Source: Straminergon stramineum (Eukaryota > Streptophyta > Bryopsida > Hypnales > Calliergonaceae). Taken from it: a stretch of 64,000 nt of DNA. The position numbers were made by a program, and so were the translations under genes. Within the stretch, counting starts at the first letter, position 1; each line of letters begins with the position of its first letter. Below are positions 59,600-64,000 of the stretch, in pieces. The stretch spans positions 23,932,001-23,996,000 of the forward strand of contig OY987267.1 in the NCBI GenBank assembly GCA_963920665.1, written 5' to 3'. The notes under the pieces were generated by a model. It did no database searches, was not told the DNA's origin, and saw only the letters and a program-made list of their open reading frames with translations.

Positions 59600-60300
59600 G
59601 GCATTTGTAGAGTAGAGAAGATGTTTATACAAGTGGGGTAGTAAGAGGTAAAACAAACCATGTGGGATACGTAAATTAGAATTACTCAAAAATCAACTCA
59701 TGTCAAAGTTAAGTAAAAAGTAGGAATTATGTTCAAAGTAGAATTTCAAACCTCATTTTGGCATAGTAGAATAATTTATTTCAAAAAAAAATTGAACTAA
59801 AAAAAGTTAGGAAATCAAGTTAAGTTTCATCTCCAAAAAACCGTTTGGTATTTAGAGTCTTCAATCAAAAGTTATGGACAAATTTTAGAGAGGGGTTGGA
59901 AAAGACATTTTCATTGACATTTTGAAACATCCTCTCTAAATTTTGTCCATAATTTTTTTTGGAGGCTCAAAATCAAAAACGGGATTTTGGAAATGAAACT
60001 TAGCTTGCTTTTTCAACTTTTTTTAGTTCAAAGTTTTTTGAAATAAGTTATTCTATTATATCAAGATGAGGTTTGAAATTCTACTTTGAACATAATTCCT
60101 ATGTTTTGACAATGAGTGATCAAGCGGCTCTTATCTTCAAATTGTCCCATACCCTTTGAGAATTCATGATGGACAATGGATTTGATTATAAAAACAACCT
60201 CTCCACTCTCCATTCTACTATACATTAAATAACTAATTTTCTACTAACAATCAAGTTGTTTTTCAGATGGTCGTTTGTCAAGTGACATATAGTTATTGAT
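59600..60300 (-). repeat. Dispersed repeat with a 377-bp foldback core, copy 2
   Basis: The core 59723-60099 begins GGAATTATGTTCAAAGTAG and ends with its inverse. Core and both flanks match 6690-7410 in opposite orientation. The two arms within this copy are more alike than the two copies are to each other by eye. Confidence 0.72.
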
Positions 60301-60599
60301 TCAATTGGTCTTGTGGATGTTTTAGTTTTTATTTCAGTTTGTAATTAGGAGTAACTTCTCTCTATTAGGCTAAATGAAGCCATAGAGAATCTACCTCCTT
60401 GCCACCACCTCCTTCTACATTGGATCAAATTTATTAATTCAGAAAATGTCAGAGAAGTATCCCGGTCTGAACCTAGGCAAGAGGCTGCCCCACACTTTGC
60501 CCAAGCTCTTCTAGGCATTCCCAATAAAATTTCCCTATAGTGTTAATTATCATGCCTATGTTGTCCCGCATCCATGAAAAATGACATTTGCCCCATAAC

Positions 60600-60766
60600 T
60601 ATTCACAGGCACATCTGATTGTAATTTTTTTTGTGGAGCAATAAGTTACTCCTTGTCCCGACATCCAAAAAATATTTCAAAAAATATAGAGAATTTTTTT
60701 TTTCGTAGTAAGCTACTCCGAATCGCTATGTTGCCAAAAAACATAGCTTGGTCCTTTAGGGGTTAA
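60600..60766 (-). mobile_element. End fragment of a TTAA-type element
   Basis: Read inverted it starts TTAA-CCCCTAAAGGACCAAG and continues ATGTTTTTTGGCAACATAG, matching about 3453-3500. The opposite end was not found. Its end sequence is identical over 16 bases to that of the next element at 60897. Confidence 0.5.
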
Positions 60767-60896
60767 TGGGTCATTCATAAATTCTCTACAATAGGTCTTC
60801 TACTTTTCATAGGCTAGTTTACCTTTATTTGTAGCACTAGAACAACTACCTAAATCATGTGGTTTTGGTGTGTTTGGGGAAGCTAAGTAAGTGGTT

Positions 60897-61027
60897 TTAA
60901 CCCCTAAAGGACCCTAGTGTTTTGGAGCCCAAAATTGCTTCAAAATATACTTGTCCTCAAAGCAAGGTCAAAATCTTCATCAATAATTTTTTTTTCAACA
61001 AATCCAACTATAGTAACCTTTGATTAA
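60897..61027 (+). mobile_element. 131-bp TTAA-flanked MITE, intact copy
   Basis: Starts TTAA-CCCCTAAAGGACC and ends GTAACCTTTGA-TTAA. It matches 4250-4376 (inverted) and 61737-61845. It is the clearest copy of this short family, with TTAA on both sides. Confidence 0.72.
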
Positions 61028-61736
61028 CTTATTCAAGTACATTGTCCCCTAATTTTAGAGCGAATATCCCCATCAATTGCAAGTTCAATGTACCTAAACT
61101 TCAAAATATAGGCTTTCTAGCCCTTCCAAAATGTGAAGTTTTGTCTTTCAACATTTTTAGAAAAACAAAAACATATGCCCTATCACTTGTACACAATCAA
61201 TATGTTAGAAAATGGCTTAAAACATAAAGAAAAAGTTTTAACTAAAAAATTTTAATATTCATGTTTTGAAAAATTGTAAAGTGGAAGGTGGTTTGAAATT
61301 TTAAAAAGAAACTAATTTGCTTATAAATTTTATAGGTTGGAGTAGAAAATAGACTTGATAAGATTCATTTCATTTGTTGAGTTCAAATTCAAAAAAGATC
61401 ATTTTTAAGACTAAAATTCAAATCTAGATAAAAGAGTACGTATTGCTAAAACACCCTATACAGTGATCCATATTTTGAGAATCAATACTTCTCTAAAAAC
61501 ATATGACTCCTTTCATTGAGTCCAAAAATATTTGTATGAAAAACACTTGTTTACCATCTCCTAAAGAATTTTCCATTTGTCAAAAGGACATCTTTGTCCC
61601 TACCGACAATATAAGATTAACACTATTGTTTCTAGCTTGGTAGCCATTCCTAACAAACACTTCATTCACATTGATTTTTCAAACCAGAATTACTCTTCTT
61701 TTTTCTAGCTTGGTTGTTACTTAAATAAATAAAATA

Positions 61737-61845
61737 TTTAACCCTTGAAGTGTTTCATGTTTAGAGGCTCAAAACTGCTTGAAAATACTAGTTTCCAAAG
61801 CAAGGCTAAAATCTTCATCTACATTTATTTCTTAATTAATCATCA
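61737..61845 (+). mobile_element. Short TTAA-type MITE, right end lost
   Basis: Starts TTAA-CCCTTGAAGTG, continues TTTCATGTTTAGAGGCTC and AAAATCTTCATCTAC as in 4250-4376 read on its minus strand. The right terminus has eroded. Confidence 0.55.
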
Positions 61846-62028
61846 TGGAAATAGTTGTAAATTTAAAAAGTTGAAACACAATGGTCACCCAATACATCCA
61901 CTTCTTGAAATGTATACTTTTTGTACATTGTTGGTGTAATGAGAAAGCAAAATGTTCCCCAAAACAATATACATTTCGGGAGGTGGACACTTTTAAAGCC
62001 CATTCAAGTGCTTGATGGACATCCTACC

Positions 62029-62239
62029 TTAATTCTTGAACATTGGGTTGGTCACTGTAAAAATCACATGCTTAAAAACAACAACCAAGAACACTCACTG
62101 GAGGTCAAACTATTGTGCAAGACCTCCCCTTTTCACTCAAAATTCCAAAGATGGACATCTATACTTCTATCTAATATAGAAGGATTATCTATCATCCATC
62201 AGACACTTAAGGTATTCTACTCTCAAAACAACTTCTTAA
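62029..62239 (-). mobile_element. R2 element, diverged copy with empty site
   Basis: Inverted relative of 56279-56510: GACCTCCCCTTTTCAC, CCAAAGATGGACATC and TCATCCATCAGACACTTAA are shared on the other strand. TTAA lies at both edges (62029-62032 and 62236-62239), though the CCC ends have decayed. At 62072-62075 it shows the single TTAA equivalent to the insertion site at 51671-52063. Confidence 0.6.
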
Positions 62240-62478
62240 CAGTTGATTGCATTTGGGGGAGGGGGAAGCCAAACTCCTTGAATCAATGTTCTAGTAAATT
62301 TTTTTAGGATGAAAAGTGAAATTGACATCTAACCCACATTGTTTCAAACCTTTGTGGAATTAGTTACGATTCTTTGAAGCTAAAGCACAACAGCCTCTAA
62401 AAGCACCCCCTCCCCCTGGAAAAAAAATGTACATGGCTAGTACATTGAAGAAAGCAAAATGTACTTTTTTGTTATGTG

Positions 62479-62884
62479 TTAGAGCATCGCCATCCATTCA
62501 CGCCAAAGCTAGCTGGCCCGATGACAAAAAAGTAGTCCACCGGGGATCCAGCTCGGGACGAAAAGAGACTTGTCACTCCAAAAGTCTCTCGGCAAACACT
62601 AGGACATTGCCCCGACCATCCTTCTTATTTGGTTGTTTGATCTTGTCAGTTTGTTGGTTTGCGTATTACAATACATCATATTTTATATTTTTTTTAATCA
62701 ATTGGCATGTTGATTGGCTCCTCCGTCTGCCAAGACATTAATGCTTTGAGATTGACTTCATTTGGCATGTCTTGAGGGCGAGAATGACTGGGGCACAAAA
62801 GCCACCCAAGAGGAGCAGGGCCCGGACCACCCCCCACCATATTTCCCTAACCATGTTTGCGGGGAATGAGTGGCGATGCTCTTA
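62479..62884. mobile_element. PIF/Harbinger-type MITE (Tourist-like), 400 bp
   Basis: The element 62482-62881 begins GAGCATCGCCATCCATTC and ends with the inverse of GAGCATCGCCACTCATTC (16 of 18 match). It is flanked by TTA on both sides (62479-62481 and 62882-62884). The TTA target duplication and GAGCAT-type ends fit PIF/Harbinger. Its interior has a G+C content well above the neighbourhood and no transposase. Confidence 0.8.
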
Positions 62885-64000
62885 GAGGTCCCTTTCAGTG
62901 CAGGGTCGCTTCTGGAGCACCTTACCTTCACTTAGTTTATCAGTGTCCGCAGCAGCGATGCGACGTGACAGGGTTAATAATAAGTTAAGATGACTCCTGG
63001 TCCTTGGAGTTGACCATGACAACACCTGCAGTCAGGATCTGCGGGACTAAGTTATTGATTGGGGGCCCAGGGCAACTGACTTGCGTGGCTCATCTCATCA
63101 ATTAGTGCAACTTAACTTAAGCTTCGTCACTCATCACTCCGTCCATCATCAGTCCCTCCGGGCCTCATGAATTTTGTTTTGTTCGTGCATGTGCAGCAGC
63201 TGAGCAAAGCTTCTGGCAGACTGAGGCACTGGATTCTGAGGCCCACAGATTTGGCGGAAGAGGAAGAAGATTGCGGACACATTGATAAACTTATGTTAAG
63301 TTACAGGCAGTAGGAAAGTCATTTTCATGTTCATGAGTTGAAAGTTGAAACAGTCCCACGGAAACTCGGCATGAAAAATGACAAGAAAATGACATGATAG
63401 ATGCGGAGCATTTACCACAAGTGACATGGATATGAACCTTCTGAAAGGAGTCTTCCTCCTAACTGAGGTATGGAGTCATGTAGTCATTCATACACTCATA
63501 ACCGGCAACCCTTTTTTTTTACTTTTTGAAAAAGTGCCAGGATGGCAATCACTGAAAATTTAGTGAAGCATTGTATTTCTATATTCATCCATCTTTTGGA
63601 CCAAAAAACACTTTTCAATCATATCCATACACTTTTTCATCCAAATTTGTAGTAGAAATGGAAAATTTTTGGCGAATAAAGATTACTTTTATCTAGTGAA
63701 ATTGAGACATTTAATTTGAAATGGTGCAATCTGGCCCCATGGTGCCAAAAAAAAGGGTTGCTCATAACATTCTTAACCCTAGAAGGATGTGGCCCCCCCT
63801 GAACAAGGTAGTCTCCAAAATGCTCCAATTATTAGATCAATCGATTCATTTGTTGTTTCTACATTGAATAATGAAGTCATTTGTCGTGAATGGTTTTGGT
63901 CCTCAGCATTATTCCAAGGGTTAATCAAAATAGGGGGGGAGGGGATATTTTGCTCCCAAAAGGACAAGAACCCCAAACATGACAACTTTTGAGATAGATA
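62885..64000. other. Intergenic DNA at the right edge, no gene seen
   Basis: A mixed-composition stretch to 63480 and AT-rich beyond. A possible small element, TTAA-CCCTAGAAGGATG (63773) to CCAAGGG-TTAA (63924), has flanks resembling the TTAA group, but its inner ends agree poorly. No coding exon with splice support was found. Confidence 0.45.

Overview
The window is nuclear DNA of a land plant. Genes are split by short GT-AG introns, ribosomal-protein promoters carry a telo-box, and long AT-rich intergenic tracts are full of small transposons and decayed retroelement. Two genes hint at a non-seed plant, most likely a bryophyte such as a moss. One is a plastid-targeted, thioredoxin-less APS/PAPS reductase without the iron-sulfur cysteines (APR-B type). 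The other is a long MTPC1-type metal transporter. The species assignment is inference.

Layout: 1-1.2 kb holds a probable 5' leader of a gene leaving the window on the left. 1.2-10.9 kb is AT-rich and holds several small elements and a divergent inverted repeat pair. 10.9-12.7 kb and 20.6-22.4 kb are two apparently identical copies of a 40S ribosomal protein S10 gene (minus strand). They are separated by an old, broken Ty1/Copia retrotransposon (about 13.4-20.4 kb). 24.3-32.2 kb is an MTPC1/MTP6-like cation diffusion facilitator (plus strand, 12 coding exons) with a tandemly repeated leader. 34.1-38.3 kb is a pectin methylesterase with pro-region (minus). 39-45.3 kb is gene-free and has hAT-like, CACTA-like and TTAA-flanked small elements. 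45.7-49.6 kb is MTV1, the plant tepsin-like AP-4/TGN accessory protein (plus). 52.5-56.8 kb is APR-B (plus, 9 exons). 56.8-64 kb is gene-free and dense in small repeats.

The genes do not form a functional cluster. They serve translation, metal transport, cell-wall modification, vesicle traffic and sulfate assimilation.

The most notable signal is a set of small non-autonomous elements whose ends read TTAA-CCC(C)TAAA..., with TTAA on both sides. One copy (51671-52063) sits inside a second repeat. Related copies of that second repeat at 56.4 kb and 62.07 kb show the empty site with a single TTAA. This filled/empty comparison supports a TTAA target-site duplication, the hallmark of the piggyBac superfamily. 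No transposase is present in the window.

All coordinates were derived by reading the sequence. Exon joins were checked by reading-frame arithmetic and by resemblance to remembered protein families, not by alignment software.
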